In this document: positions 17,915 through 28,200 of the stretch, piece by piece
Position numbering within the stretch: the first letter of the stretch is position 1
Layout of the letters: each line of letters opens with the position of its first letter
DNA from: Azospirillum sp. TSH100
GTDB taxonomy: Bacteria; Pseudomonadota; Alphaproteobacteria; Azospirillales; Azospirillaceae
Length of the DNA: 64,000 nucleotides
Assembly: GCF_004923295.1 (NCBI RefSeq)
Contig: NZ_CP039635.1
Location: 1 to 64,000 of the forward strand
Direction: 5' to 3'
Made by a program: the position numbers and the translations under genes
Notes under the pieces: model-generated
The model's input: the letters and a program-made list of their open reading frames with translations, nothing else
What the model was told of the DNA's origin: nothing
The model's database searches: none

Positions 17915-18053
17915 GACCGGCTTGTCCAGATTGGTTGGAATTGAGGAATAAATTACCTATTCCCGGGCGGGGCGTAAAGGCTTTCTTTACTCTTAATTGG
18001 GTTTGCGAATCTAACCCATATGGAGAAACGGGCTTTCGCGTACGGGAGCATTC

Positions 18054-18122
18054 ATGTCGAAAAAGCCAGCGCCCTCATCACACGGGCTTGCGGTGACGGT
18101 GCCGGTCGTCCTAAAGCGTTGA
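18054..18122 (+). CDS. possible 22-residue leader peptide upstream of the TPR gene
   Basis: A short frame starts at ATG 18054 with GGGAG five bases upstream and ends in TGA three bases before the ATG of the TPR gene. The peptide begins MSKKPAPSSHGLAV and is basic. The spacing would allow translational coupling with the gene at 18126, which itself lacks a clear ribosome site apart from the end of this frame. It could equally be chance; no codon-usage test was possible. Confidence 0.3.
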   Translation: MSKKPAPSSHGLAVTVPVVLKR

Positions 18123-18125
18123 GCC

Positions 18126-19016
18126 ATGGCAACCATCCTCGAAGCTTTGACGCTGGCGCTCGACCTGCATCTCGCCGGCCGCTTCGGTGAGGCGCAGGAA
18201 CTCTACACCCGCATTCTCGATGTGGAGCCAGAACAGCCGGACGCGCTGCATTACCTGGGCGTTCTGGCCGGACAGATCGACCGGGGGGATTTCGGGCTGA
18301 CGCTGATCGGCAAGGCGCTGGCCCTGCGGCCGGAGGCGGCCGACATTCACGCCAACCGCGCCAATCTGCTGCGCGGGCTCGACCGCCTGGCCGAGGCCGA
18401 GGCTTCCTATCGCCGTGCGCTCGCCCTGCGCCCCGATTTTGCCGAGGCCTGGACCGACCGCGCCTTCGCCCGCCATGGCCGGCACGATCCGGCCGCCATC
18501 GATGCCACCGCCGCGATGCTGGAACGCGCCTTGCGGATCGACCCGGCGCTGGACCCGGCGCGCGAGAGGCTGGTCGACCTGCTGCACGCCCGTGGCAGGT
18601 TGCGTCTGGAATCCGGGCAGGTCACGCCGGCACTCGCCGATCTGATCCGGGCCGCCGCCCTGGACCAGCAGGATGCCGACATCGCCTTCCTGCTGGGCAA
18701 TGCCCTGTTCGCAGCAGGGCTGCGCGCGGATTCGGTGATCGCCTTCCGCAACGCGCTGGCCCTGGTGCCGGATTTTCTGTCGGCGGCGCTGAATCTCGGC
18801 ATCGCGCTGGCGGCGACCGACCACGCGGCGGCGGCACTGGTTCCGCTGCGCCATGCTGTCCGCATCGACCCCGCCCATCCGGCCCCACGTGACACGCTGG
18901 CCCTGGCGCTGCGTTCGCTCGGCCGCGCCGAGGAGGCCGACGCGCTGGGCCAGGCGCCGGCCGCTCCGCAGCAACCCAAACCGGCCCCCGCCCGCCGGCC
19001 GCGCCGGAACGTTTAG
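18126..19016 (+). CDS. tetratricopeptide repeat protein
   Basis: Soluble protein of 296 residues made almost entirely of TPR units (AQELYTRILDVEPEQPDALHYLG, AEAEASYRRALALRPDFAEAW, DSVIAFRNALALVPDFLSAALNLG) with a basic, Pro-rich tail. No catalytic domain is attached, unlike its neighbours. The N-terminus (TILEALTLALDLHLAGRFGEA) is related to those of the TPR-glycosyltransferase proteins at 2834 and 20467, so it belongs to the same expanded family. It may act as an adaptor or substrate-recognition partner of those enzymes, which is inference from neighbourhood. Confidence 0.8.
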   Translation: MATILEALTLALDLHLAGRFGEAQELYTRILDVEPEQPDALHYLGVLAGQIDRGDFGLTLIGKALALRPEAADIHANRANLLRGLDRLAEAEASYRRALALRPDFAEAWTDRAFARHGRHDPAAIDATAAMLERALRIDPALDPARERLVDLLHARGRLRLESGQVTPALADLIRAAALDQQDADIAFLLGNALFAAGLRADSVIAFRNALALVPDFLSAALNLGIALAATDHAAAALVPLRHAVRIDPAHPAPRDTLALALRSLGRAEEADALGQAPAAPQQPKPAPARRPRRNV

Positions 19017-19040
19017 GAGCAAGTTGTTGGGTGGCTGGCC

Positions 19041-20330
19041 TTAAGCGGTTGGCCGTTCGGCGAGCACGACCAGCCCCATCACCGGTTCACCGCTTTCAAA
19101 GCGGAGCCGGTCATGGTCGCAACGCCGCAGCGTCAGCCCCGCGCCCGCCAGCGCCGCGCGGACATAGGCCTCGGCATGGGCATAGCGGCCGTGAGTGGCG
19201 ACGCGATGGGGCCGGCCGTCGGTCGGGTCCAGCTCCTCCACCGTGAAGGCCAGCCGGCCGCCAGGGCGCAGCGCCGTGCAGGCGGCGGCCAGTGCCTCGT
19301 CGAGGACGCCGAAGTAACAGAAAACGTCGGCTGCCATCACCAAGTCGAAGGCCTGCCGATGGGCGGCCAGGAAACCGACCAGTTCCGCCGCATGCAGCTC
19401 GTCATACAGGCGGCGGCCGCTGGCGCGCTCCAGCATGCCGTCCGACAGGTCGACGCCGACCAGCCGGCGCGCATAAGGCCGCAGAGCCGCGGCGCACAGC
19501 CCGGTGCCGCAGCCGGCGTCGAGCACGTCGAGGTCGCCGGCCGGAACCTCGTCGGTCAGCAGCCCGGCGAGCAGCGCAGGGGCGCGGTAATCCAGCTCCG
19601 CCAGCTTGCGGTCGAACTCCTCGGCGAACAGGTCGAAGGTCTGGCGCACGTAATCGTCGGGGGCGCGGGCGTCGGCCTCCTCGCCGGCGATGGCGGCACC
19701 GATGTGGCGGGCCAGCGGGTTGCCGGGATGGTCGCGTCGCCAGAGTCGGGCCAGCGCCGCCGCGTCCTCCGCCCCGCCCTGTTCGTGCAGCAGGTAGAGC
19801 ACGGCGCCGAGATTGTCGTGGGCGTCGGCCCAGGCCGGCCGCAAGGCCAGCGCCCGCCTGTAATCCACCGCTGCTTCACCGAAGCGGCCGAGGTCGCGCA
19901 GCAGGTTGCCGCGGTTGTTCCATGCCTCCGCATGGTCGGGCCGCAGGGCCAGCGCCTGACGGAAGGCGTCCTCCGCCTCATCCCGCCGCTCCGCCTGCCG
20001 CAGGACGGAGCCGAGATTGTAATGGGCCATTCCTTCATGCAGGCCATGGGCGACGGCGGCGCGATAGGCCGTGACTGCTTCATCCAGCCGGCCCAGGGCA
20101 CGCAGGGTGTTGCCGTGGTTGTTGTGGGTGCCGGCCAGCGTGGGATCGGCCGCCAGGGACTGGGCATAGAGAGGCTCCGCCGCCGCGGCATCGCCGGCCG
20201 CGGCCAGCGCGTCGGCCTGCCGGCTGAGCTTCACTGCCGGTGGCAGGGCGGCGCCCGCCAGTCCCCGGCCCAATCCCCGGCTCAGTCCGCTGCGCAACCC
20301 TCCCCGCAAGGACGGGCGTGACCCTGCCAT
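19041..20330 (-). CDS. TPR protein fused to SAM-dependent methyltransferase
   Basis: Protein of 429 residues. TPR units occupy about residues 25-190 (AEPLYAQSLAADPTLAGTHNNHGN, AEDAFRQALALRPDHAEAWNNRGN) and a class I methyltransferase domain covers about 235-429. That domain has motif I VLDAGCGTGLCAAAL, then VGVDLSDGML, the DLVMAADVFCYF strand and LRPGGRLAFTVEE. Similar TPR-methyltransferase fusions are known; substrates are unclear. The start was placed at ATG 20330, with GGGGGAG eight bases upstream; a longer frame starts at 20426 but without such a site. It is divergent from the large TPR-glycosyltransferase at 20467, sharing a 136-base intergenic region, and convergent with the TPR gene at 18126. 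Confidence 0.85.
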   Translation of the reverse strand: MAGSRPSLRGGLRSGLSRGLGRGLAGAALPPAVKLSRQADALAAAGDAAAAEPLYAQSLAADPTLAGTHNNHGNTLRALGRLDEAVTAYRAAVAHGLHEGMAHYNLGSVLRQAERRDEAEDAFRQALALRPDHAEAWNNRGNLLRDLGRFGEAAVDYRRALALRPAWADAHDNLGAVLYLLHEQGGAEDAAALARLWRRDHPGNPLARHIGAAIAGEEADARAPDDYVRQTFDLFAEEFDRKLAELDYRAPALLAGLLTDEVPAGDLDVLDAGCGTGLCAAALRPYARRLVGVDLSDGMLERASGRRLYDELHAAELVGFLAAHRQAFDLVMAADVFCYFGVLDEALAAACTALRPGGRLAFTVEELDPTDGRPHRVATHGRYAHAEAYVRAALAGAGLTLRRCDHDRLRFESGEPVMGLVVLAERPTA

Positions 20331-20466
20331 CGCGTGCTCTCCCCCTCTTCCGCCGGCCGATCTGCCGCCGATACAAACAGCATCTTTATCAATGGCATCT
20401 TTACCGTGATCCACCGATGATGGCACTCCCTTTGAGGGTGCGGGCAGTCAGGGACGGGGCCGGAAC

Positions 20467-23400
20467 GTGGCGAAGCACACCAACATGCTGGCGCAGGCAG
20501 TGGCACATCATCAGGCCGGGCGCACCGCGGAGGCCGAGCGCGGCTATCGCCAAGTGCTGGCCACCGACCCTCGCAACGCCGACGCCTTGCATCTGCTGGG
20601 GGTCCTGGCCCTGCAATCCGGCCGCGCGGAAGAGGCGGTGACCTTGATCGGCAAGGCCCTGGCGCAAGCCAAGGGCGTGGCCGATTATTGGGACAATCAG
20701 GGCAGCGCCCTGTCCGCCGCCGGCCGGCCGGCGGATGCGGTGCAGGCCCACCGCAACGCCATTCTCCTGGACCCGCAGGGGGCGCAACGGCGGCACAATA
20801 TGGGCAATGTGCTGGCCGCGCTGGACCGCCACGACGAGGCCCAGCGCGCATTCGCCACGGCATTGGCGCTGAAGCCGGACTATGCCAAGGCCTGGTACAA
20901 TCTCGGCAACGGCCATGCCACGCACCACCGCTACGGCGCTGCCATGGCGGCGCTGGATCGTGCCGTCCGGCTCGCCCCGGGCATGGTCGAGGCACACAAC
21001 AATCTGGGCGACGCGCTGGCGATGCTCGGCCGGCTGGACGAGGCCATTGTGCAGCACCGGCTGGTGACTCGGTATCGTCCCGACGACGCCACCGCCTTCT
21101 ACAATCTGGGCGCGGTCCTGCAACAGAAGGGCGCGCTGGAGAGCGCCGAGATCGCCTATCGTCAGGCGCTGAAGCGCAACCCGCGCCACAGCGCCGCGCT
21201 GAACAATCTGGGCAGCGTCCTGAAGCGGCTGGGCCGTCCCGATCAGGCGGAACTGTGCCACCGGCAGGCGCTGGAACTCCATCCGGACTTCGTGGAGGCG
21301 CGCTACAATCTCGGCAACGCCTTGCAGGCGCAAGGACGCTACGAAGAGGCGGCCGCCTGCTTCGAGGAGGTGCTGGCGCAGCAACCAGACCTCGCCACCG
21401 CCACCTACAATCTTTCATTGCTGGCGCTTCTGCACGGCGACCTGTCGCGCGGTTGGGCTGGGTACGAGCGTCGCTTTGCTGCGGGCGAGGCAATGCCGGA
21501 TCGGCGCCTCGCCGTTCCGCGCTGGGGTGGGGAACTGCTGCGCGGCAAGCGGCTGCTGGTGTGGCGCGAACAGGGGGTGGGCGACGAGGTTATGTTCGCC
21601 TCCTGCTATACGGACGTCTTGGCTTGGGCGGGCGGGCCGGTCACCATCGAATGCGATCCGCGTCTGGTGCCGCTGTTCCGCCGCTCCTTTCCCAAGGCGA
21701 CCGTGCGGGCCGAAAGCTGCACCGGTGACGCTTTCGGCGACGCCCTCCGGGAAATCCCGTGGGAAACCATCGATCCGCCCGACTGCGATCTCCAGATTGC
21801 GGCGGGCGACCTGCCGGAGCTGCTGCGCGGCAGCCTGTCCGCCTTCGAACCGCAGGGCCCCTGGCTGGTGCCGGACCCGAAGCTGGTGGAGCGCTGGGGC
21901 GAGCGGCTGGGGGGGTTGGCGGCTGGGGCGCAGGGGCCGGGCCTGCGGGTCGGCATCGGCTGGCGCAGCCAGTTGATGACCGCCGACCGCAAGGCCGCCT
22001 ACGTGATGCTGGAGCATTGGGGAGCGCTGTTCGCCGTCCCCGGGCTGGTCTTCGTCAACCTGCAATATGGCGACTGCGAGGACGAACTGCGGGCGGCGGA
22101 GGAGCGCTTCGGCGTGACGATCCACCGTTGGGCCGACCTCGACCTGAAGGACGATTTCGACGGGGCGGCGGCGCTGACCGCCAATCTTGATCTGGTGATC
22201 TCGCCGGCGATGTCGGCGGGCGAACTGGCGGGGGCGCTGGGGGTTCCGGTGTGGCGGTTCGGCGCCCGCGACTGGACGCAGCTCGGTACCGGCGCGCGCC
22301 CCTGGTTTCCGACCATGCGCCTGTTCCAGCCCAGTCCCGGTGAAGCATTGGAGGCCACCATCGGGGCGATGGCGACGGCGCTGCGCTCGATGACGCCGGG
22401 ACTCATGATACCCGGGTTGCCGCCCATCCAGGAGCAGGGGGGGCCGGCCCATCCGGAGGTGTGCGCCGATTTCGAGGCCTTGCTGAACCATGCCGCCGAC
22501 CTTCACCGTGCCGGCCGGCTGGAGGAGGCGGAGACTGCCTACCGAGCCGCCATTGCCGCCGATCCCCGGCGTGAAACCACCGGTCTTCCGGACGCCCTGC
22601 ATCTGTTGGGACTGTTGATGCACCAGAGCGGTCGGAACGACGAGGCGCTCGTCCTGATCGGCGACGCGTTGCGCATCGATCCGCACTTTCCCCAGGCCTG
22701 GAACCATCTTGGGCTGGTGCATGAGATGGACAAGCGCCATGCCGCAGCGTCCCGCGCCTTCGCACGGGCCTTGGCCCTGCATCCGGCCTATCCGGAGGCG
22801 CTGACCCATCTTGGCCTGGTCCATCAGATCGGAGGGGACCAGCTGGGCGGGGTGGAGAGCAACCGTGCCATCGAAGAGGCCATGCGGCTGCACCGCCGTG
22901 CCATCGCCCTCCAGCCCGACCATCTGCCTGCCCATGCCAATCTGGGACATGCCTGTGAACTGACCGGACAGACGGAGGCAGCCACCGGCCATTACCGCCG
23001 GGCACTGGCCCTGCAACCGGGGTCGGCCGAGGCCAACAACAACCTTGCCACCATGGCGACTCTGGTTGGCCGGTTGGAAGAAGCGAAGAGCCACCTGCGC
23101 CGCGCCCTGCGGGTCGATCCCGGCTTTGCGCTGGCCGCCTGGAATCTCGGCCTGATGGACCTTGCCGATGGACGCATCGCGGAGGGATGGGCCGGCTATT
23201 CCCGCCGCTTCTCCGCCCGGCAGTTGCAGCGGGCCCGCCGCATCGACCGGCCGGTCTGGACAGGCGATGCGTTGCGGGGGCGCCGGCTGCTGGTCTGGTC
23301 GGAACAGGGGATCGGCGACGAAATCCTGTTCGCCTCCTGCTTCGACGCCCTGAATGGGCTGGACGGGCGGGTGACCGTCGAATGCGACCGGCGGCTGGTC

Positions 23401-24090
23401 AGCCTGTTCGGCCGCTCCTTCCCCTGGGTGTCGGTGCGGGCGGAGACTGTGGACCCGAGCGGCCGGGAGACGATCGATCCGCCGGACTTCGATCTGCAGC
23501 TGCCGGCCGGGAGCCTCCCGGCCATGATCCGCGATGGGGTGGCGCGTTATCCGCACCGTCCGGCCTATCTGCGTCCCGACCCCGGGCTCGCTGCCCGGTG
23601 GCGCGACCGTCTCGCCGCTTTGCCCGGCCTGAAGGTAGGGCTGGCATGGCGCAGCCAGATCGTCACCACCCAGCGTGCCGCCGCCTACACCGGCCTTGCC
23701 GACTGGGCAGACCTGCTCGACCTGCCCGGTGTCAGCGTGGTGATGCTGCAATATGGCGACTGCACTGCCGAACTGGCCAGGGTGGAGACGGCCACGCGCC
23801 GGCTGCACCGCTGGGACGATTTGAACCTGAAGGACGATTTTGAAGGGGTGTCCGCCCTGATCGCCAACCTTGATCTGGTCATCTCGCCTGCCACGGCAGT
23901 GGGTGAACTGGCGGGAGCCCTGGGGACTCCGGTCTGGCGGCTCGGCACCCGCGACTGGACGCAGATGGGCACCGGCGTGCGCCCCTGGTTCCCGACCATG
24001 CGCCTGATCCAACCGCCGGAGGGCCAGGGGCTGGCAAACGCGGCCCAGCAGGCGGTGTGCAGGCTGGCGGCGCTGGTTCCGACCGGATGA
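20467..24090 (+). CDS. two-module TPR-glycosyltransferase protein
   Basis: Protein of 1207 residues consisting of two tandem TPR plus GT-B/GT9-like modules: TPRs at about 1-320 and 665-890, glycosyltransferase-like domains at about 325-640 and 895-1200. Each GT domain shows WREQGVGDE or WSEQGIGDE, then an IECD or VECD strand, GxAWRSQ or GIGWRSQ, LQYGDC, DLDLKDDF and LVISPAxxxGELAGALG. TPR units sit at the acceptor side in SPINDLY/OGT-like enzymes, so protein glycosylation is plausible; flagellin is the obvious nearby candidate. Start is GTG 20467; ATG 20485 is an alternative. The first GT domain contains a 520-bp stretch (21860-22379) that recurs inverted in the gene at 25299-31304. Its stop overlaps the next start as ATGA. 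Confidence 0.85.
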   Translation: MAKHTNMLAQAVAHHQAGRTAEAERGYRQVLATDPRNADALHLLGVLALQSGRAEEAVTLIGKALAQAKGVADYWDNQGSALSAAGRPADAVQAHRNAILLDPQGAQRRHNMGNVLAALDRHDEAQRAFATALALKPDYAKAWYNLGNGHATHHRYGAAMAALDRAVRLAPGMVEAHNNLGDALAMLGRLDEAIVQHRLVTRYRPDDATAFYNLGAVLQQKGALESAEIAYRQALKRNPRHSAALNNLGSVLKRLGRPDQAELCHRQALELHPDFVEARYNLGNALQAQGRYEEAAACFEEVLAQQPDLATATYNLSLLALLHGDLSRGWAGYERRFAAGEAMPDRRLAVPRWGGELLRGKRLLVWREQGVGDEVMFASCYTDVLAWAGGPVTIECDPRLVPLFRRSFPKATVRAESCTGDAFGDALREIPWETIDPPDCDLQIAAGDLPELLRGSLSAFEPQGPWLVPDPKLVERWGERLGGLAAGAQGPGLRVGIGWRSQLMTADRKAAYVMLEHWGALFAVPGLVFVNLQYGDCEDELRAAEERFGVTIHRWADLDLKDDFDGAAALTANLDLVISPAMSAGELAGALGVPVWRFGARDWTQLGTGARPWFPTMRLFQPSPGEALEATIGAMATALRSMTPGLMIPGLPPIQEQGGPAHPEVCADFEALLNHAADLHRAGRLEEAETAYRAAIAADPRRETTGLPDALHLLGLLMHQSGRNDEALVLIGDALRIDPHFPQAWNHLGLVHEMDKRHAAASRAFARALALHPAYPEALTHLGLVHQIGGDQLGGVESNRAIEEAMRLHRRAIALQPDHLPAHANLGHACELTGQTEAATGHYRRALALQPGSAEANNNLATMATLVGRLEEAKSHLRRALRVDPGFALAAWNLGLMDLADGRIAEGWAGYSRRFSARQLQRARRIDRPVWTGDALRGRRLLVWSEQGIGDEILFASCFDALNGLDGRVTVECDRRLVSLFGRSFPWVSVRAETVDPSGRETIDPPDFDLQLPAGSLPAMIRDGVARYPHRPAYLRPDPGLAARWRDRLAALPGLKVGLAWRSQIVTTQRAAAYTGLADWADLLDLPGVSVVMLQYGDCTAELARVETATRRLHRWDDLNLKDDFEGVSALIANLDLVISPATAVGELAGALGTPVWRLGTRDWTQMGTGVRPWFPTMRLIQPPEGQGLANAAQQAVCRLAALVPTG
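21860..22379 (+). repeat. 520-bp inverted repeat, copy 1
   Basis: This stretch of the first GT domain of the two-module protein is the reverse complement of 27088-27607. Every portion compared by eye was identical, and identity stops abruptly at both ends. Distance between the copies is about 4.7 kb. Confidence 0.85.
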
Positions 24091-24782
24091 GCACGAGCCC
24101 CACTCTGCTGGCGGAGGCGTTCGACCGTCACCAGACCGGCGGATTCGAGGAGGCGGAAAGTCTCTACCGCCGCATCCTTGCCGGCGAACCGGATGCAGTG
24201 GAGGCCCTGCACCGCTATGGCCTGCTGGTTGCCCAGCTTGGCCGCCTTGAGGAGGCTGACCGGTGGCTGGCCCGTGCGCTGGCTCTGGAGCCGGCCCTGG
24301 AGACAGGCGCGGTCGAGGCGGCGGTAAACCATGCCAAGATCCTGCGTGCACTCCGACGGCCGGAGGATGCGGCCCGCCGGTTCCGCCATGCCCTGGTGCT
24401 GGCGCCCGCCCTGCCGACAGCGTTCGAGGGGCTCGGTCATGCCGAACGGGAAGGCGATGACGGTGCTGCGGCGGCCGGGGCCTATCGGCGTGCCGCGCTG
24501 CTCGGCGCCGGTGCGGCGGTGCTGCACCAATGGGGCATCGCGCTGGACGGCATCGGGCGTCTTGATGAGGCCGCCGACGCGCTGCGCCGTTCCGCCCACC
24601 TCGATCCGTCGGTGCCATCGGTCGCCGTCAGGCTGGCCGGGGTCCTCTACCGGCTGGGGCGTGGCGGTGAGGCTGCCGGCTGGTATCGCCATGCGCTGAA
24701 GCTTCAGCCCGGCCGCAGCGAGTTGCGCGCGGTGCTTTCCGACATCGCCGCTCCCCATCCAAGCCTGCCACCGGAGACATAA
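24087..24782 (+). CDS. tetratricopeptide repeat protein
   Basis: TPR-only protein of 231 residues (AESLYRRILAGEPDAVEALHRYG, AARRFRHALVLAPALPTAFEGLG, AAGWYRHALKLQPGRSELRAVL). The ATG at 24087 overlaps the stop of the two-module glycosyltransferase by four bases, which argues for coupled translation and joint function. No catalytic domain is present. It may be a remnant of a third module or a free TPR partner; its sequence is intact and ends cleanly. Confidence 0.82.
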   Translation: MSTSPTLLAEAFDRHQTGGFEEAESLYRRILAGEPDAVEALHRYGLLVAQLGRLEEADRWLARALALEPALETGAVEAAVNHAKILRALRRPEDAARRFRHALVLAPALPTAFEGLGHAEREGDDGAAAAGAYRRAALLGAGAAVLHQWGIALDGIGRLDEAADALRRSAHLDPSVPSVAVRLAGVLYRLGRGGEAAGWYRHALKLQPGRSELRAVLSDIAAPHPSLPPET

Positions 24783-25015
24783 CCCTTTGGGTCAAAGGGT
24801 CGGATGCCCTCCGGTAGGTGTTGCGCGAAATGATTTCAAGATCCCACCCCTGCGACCCACTGTCATACGTCTGAACGGTTGGGGCATTTTTTCGCATGGT
24901 TTGACCGCATAAAACGCAAGATTAGGGTTGTTCGGAGCTTCGGATGGGTGAACACTGATGTCACCGGCCCGTCACATTGAGGCGGGACGCGGACTGATCC
25001 CATGGAGAGCGACTC

Positions 25016-25195
25016 ATGCACACTGAAGCTCGCCTTTCGTCTCTGCAGGAAAAACACATGCGCCTGGACCGGGCGATCCTCGACGAGGAAAAGCGCTCAT
25101 GGCCGGATGAGAGCGCAGTAAAGCGCCTCAAACTCGAAAAGCTGCACGTCAAGGAAGAGATCGATCGCCTGACGCGCCCCGGCCCGATGAATTAA
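25016..25195 (+). CDS. YdcH/DUF465 family small protein
   Basis: A 59-residue, strongly charged helical protein with the DUF465 (YdcH) pattern: EARLSSLQEKHMRLDRAILDE, a short turn containing WPDE, then VKRLKLEKLHVKEEIDRLT. Proteins of this family are short helical hairpins of unknown function, common in proteobacteria. The ATG at 25016 is preceded by GGAGAG at a good distance. A strong terminator follows 55 bases after the stop, so this is a single-gene unit. Confidence 0.85.
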   Translation: MHTEARLSSLQEKHMRLDRAILDEEKRSWPDESAVKRLKLEKLHVKEEIDRLTRPGPMN

Positions 25196-25249
25196 TCCCC
25201 CCAATCACAGCAACGACCTTCAAGCATTACCCCTGATCGGGGTCCAAAG

Positions 25250-25286
25250 GCCGGGTTGAGGCGGACCGCCTCAGCCCGGCTTTTTT
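25250..25286 (+). terminator. intrinsic terminator after the YdcH-like gene
   Basis: GCCGGGTTGAGGCGG pairs with CCGCCTCAGCCCGGC around a single A, with one G-T pair, followed by six T. A second run of eight T lies just beyond. It also separates this unit from the end of the convergent giant glycosyltransferase gene. Confidence 0.9.
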
Positions 25287-25298
25287 GGTGGCTTTTTT

Positions 25299-28200
25299 TT
25301 AATGACCGGCTTGGCGGAACCGCTCAAGCTCCGCGGCCACCGACGGCAACAGGTCCGCCACCCGCTGACCGGGAGCGGTCCGGAACACCCGCATCGATGG
25401 GAACCAGGGACGTACACCGGTGCCGAGCGCCGTCCAATCGCCTGCCCGACCCAGCCTCCAGACCGGTACGCCGAGCGCGCCTGCCAGCTCGCCGGTGGAG
25501 GTTGCCGGCGCGATCACCAGATCGAGCGCCGACATCAGTGCCGCAGTACCGTCGAGATCGTTGCGCAGGTCGAGGTCGGCGAAGACATGCGGGCTGCGGC
25601 CGAAGGCCTCGCATGCCGCCAGTTCGGCTCCGCAGTCGCCATATTGCAGGTTGATTGGGATCAGGCCGGGCAGGCTCAGCACCGGCCGCCAATCCTCGGT
25701 GCGGGTGTAGTCCGGCATGCGGTCCGGGTCGAGCTGGCTGCTGCGCCACGCGATGCCGACCCGCAGGCCCTCGCCCAACCCGGCCAGACGCCGCCGCCAG
25801 CTTTCGACCGCCGCCGGGTCGGCCCGCAGGGCCGGTTTCACCCTTGTGAAGGCCGAAAGGGTGGAGCCGAGATGGCGTGACAGCGATCCGATGGGGATGT
25901 GAGCATCGACGTCGGCTGACGGCTCGTCCGGTTTGGCCGGGACCGGCCGCACCGTCGTCAGCGGGAAGGAGCGGGTGAACAGCGGCACGAAGCGGGGATC
26001 GCATTCGACCAGGATATGGCCGCCCATCCGCCCGACACGGGCGATCAGGTCCGGCAGAAGCTGGGCGAACATCAGTTCGTCGCCAATCCCCTGCTCACGC
26101 CAGACCAGAAGGCGCCGCCCCGACAGGTCTCCGCCGTCCCAGAGAGGGGCACCGGGCAGCCGTGATGCCGATGCCATGTCGCGCGTGTCGAAGCGGCGCT
26201 CATAGCCGTCCCAACCCTGAGCCAGCCGACCGGCTGCCAGAGACAGGATCCCGCCGTTGAGGGCCGCCGCCGCGTGGCCGGGTTCCGCCATCAACGCACG
26301 GTCACACCAGAATCCCGCCCCGGCATCGTCCCCCAGTTCGCGCAACAGCCGGCCCCGGTTCGCCATTGCATCAGCCAAAGCCGGGACCAGTGCCAGGGCA
26401 TGGCGCCCTGCCCGTTCCGCCGCGTCCGGCCGCCCCAGGCGGCGCAACGCCACCGACAGATTCAGCCATGCCGCCTCCAGTCCCGACGCGCAGCGAATGG
26501 CCTGTACATGTGCACGCTCGGCCTCGTCCCAGCGGCCCAGCCGGGCCAGCGCCACGCCCAGATTGTCGTGCGCCTCCGCGACCTCCGGGTCGGCGGCGAC
26601 CGCCAGCCACTGGAGCCGGACCGCCGCCTCGCTCCGTCCCAGCGCGTCAAGCGCGTTGCCAAGATTGGTCAAGGCCGCCGCGCTGTCAGGCTGGATCGCC
26701 AGTGCGGTCCGGAAACTCGCCGCCGCCAGCCCCGGCCGACCAAGCGCCAGCCGGACATTTCCCAGGCTGATATGCGCCGTCGCATAATCGGGAACCTCGG
26801 TGACCGCAGCCGCGATCCTCGGCTCCCCTCGCCCGGGCTCCCCGGACTGGTGGGCGAGCAGGCCCGACAGATGCAGTGCGACAGGGTCGCGCGGGCGGCC
26901 CGCCAGCACCCGTTCATAAAGGGGGGCAGCGACATCCAGGGCGCCGGCGCGATGGGCGGCGACGGCCCTTTCCAGCAACCCGTCCGGGTCGGGGTCCGGC
27001 TCCGCGGGGTCACCATCGCCGCTCCCTGCCCCATCGGCTCCAGACGGCGCGGCCGCTCTGCACCGCGGCGCCGCGCTGGCCCGCAAAGCCGTCGCCATCG
27101 CCCCGATGGTGGCCTCCAATGCTTCACCGGGACTGGGCTGGAACAGGCGCATGGTCGGAAACCAGGGGCGCGCGCCGGTACCGAGCTGCGTCCAGTCGCG
27201 GGCGCCGAACCGCCACACCGGAACCCCCAGCGCCCCCGCCAGTTCGCCCGCCGACATCGCCGGCGAGATCACCAGATCAAGATTGGCGGTCAGCGCCGCC
27301 GCCCCGTCGAAATCGTCCTTCAGGTCGAGGTCGGCCCAACGGTGGATCGTCACGCCGAAGCGCTCCTCCGCCGCCCGCAGTTCGTCCTCGCAGTCGCCAT
27401 ATTGCAGGTTGACGAAGACCAGCCCGGGGACGGCGAACAGCGCTCCCCAATGCTCCAGCATCACGTAGGCGGCCTTGCGGTCGGCGGTCATCAACTGGCT
27501 GCGCCAGCCGATGCCGACCCGCAGGCCCGGCCCCTGCGCCCCAGCCGCCAACCCCCCCAGCCGCTCGCCCCAGCGCTCCACCAGCTTCGGGTCCGGCACC
27601 AGCCAGGACGGCCGCGCCGGGAACCGCTTCAGGTCGGCGCGCAGCAGACGCGACAGGCTACCGGCGGCGATGTGGAGATCGGCGTCGCGCGGATCGGCGG
27701 TCTCCGGCCTGACATCGGCAGCGGGGAAGGAGCGCGCGAACAGCGGCACCAGCCGCCGGTCGCATTCGATTACCAGCCGCCCGGCGCGGCGCATCGCCTC
27801 CTCATAGCAGGAGGCGAACAGGAGCTCGTCCCCCACCCCCTGTTCCCGCCAGACCAGCAGGCGGCGACCGGCGATATTCTCGCCACGCCACGCCCGCATG
27901 GTCAGCCGGCGGCGCTGGTCCCGGAACTGCGGCGTCGCGAAGCGCCATTCATGATCAGCCCAGCCGCTCCGCAGCGTGCCTGTCTCCAGCAACAGGAGGG
28001 ACCGGTTGTAGCGGGCTTGCGCGTGCTTCGGATCGGCCTCCAGCGCCGCATCGAAGGCGGCAAGCGCCTCCTCCTGCCTCCCGTGCTGCTTCAACAGATA
28101 GGCAAGGTTGCCGTGCGCGTCGGCCAGCGACGGTGCGAGGTCGATGGCTGTCCGATGGCAGGCCTCCGCCTCCGCAACCTTGCCCAAAGCCTCCAGGGCA

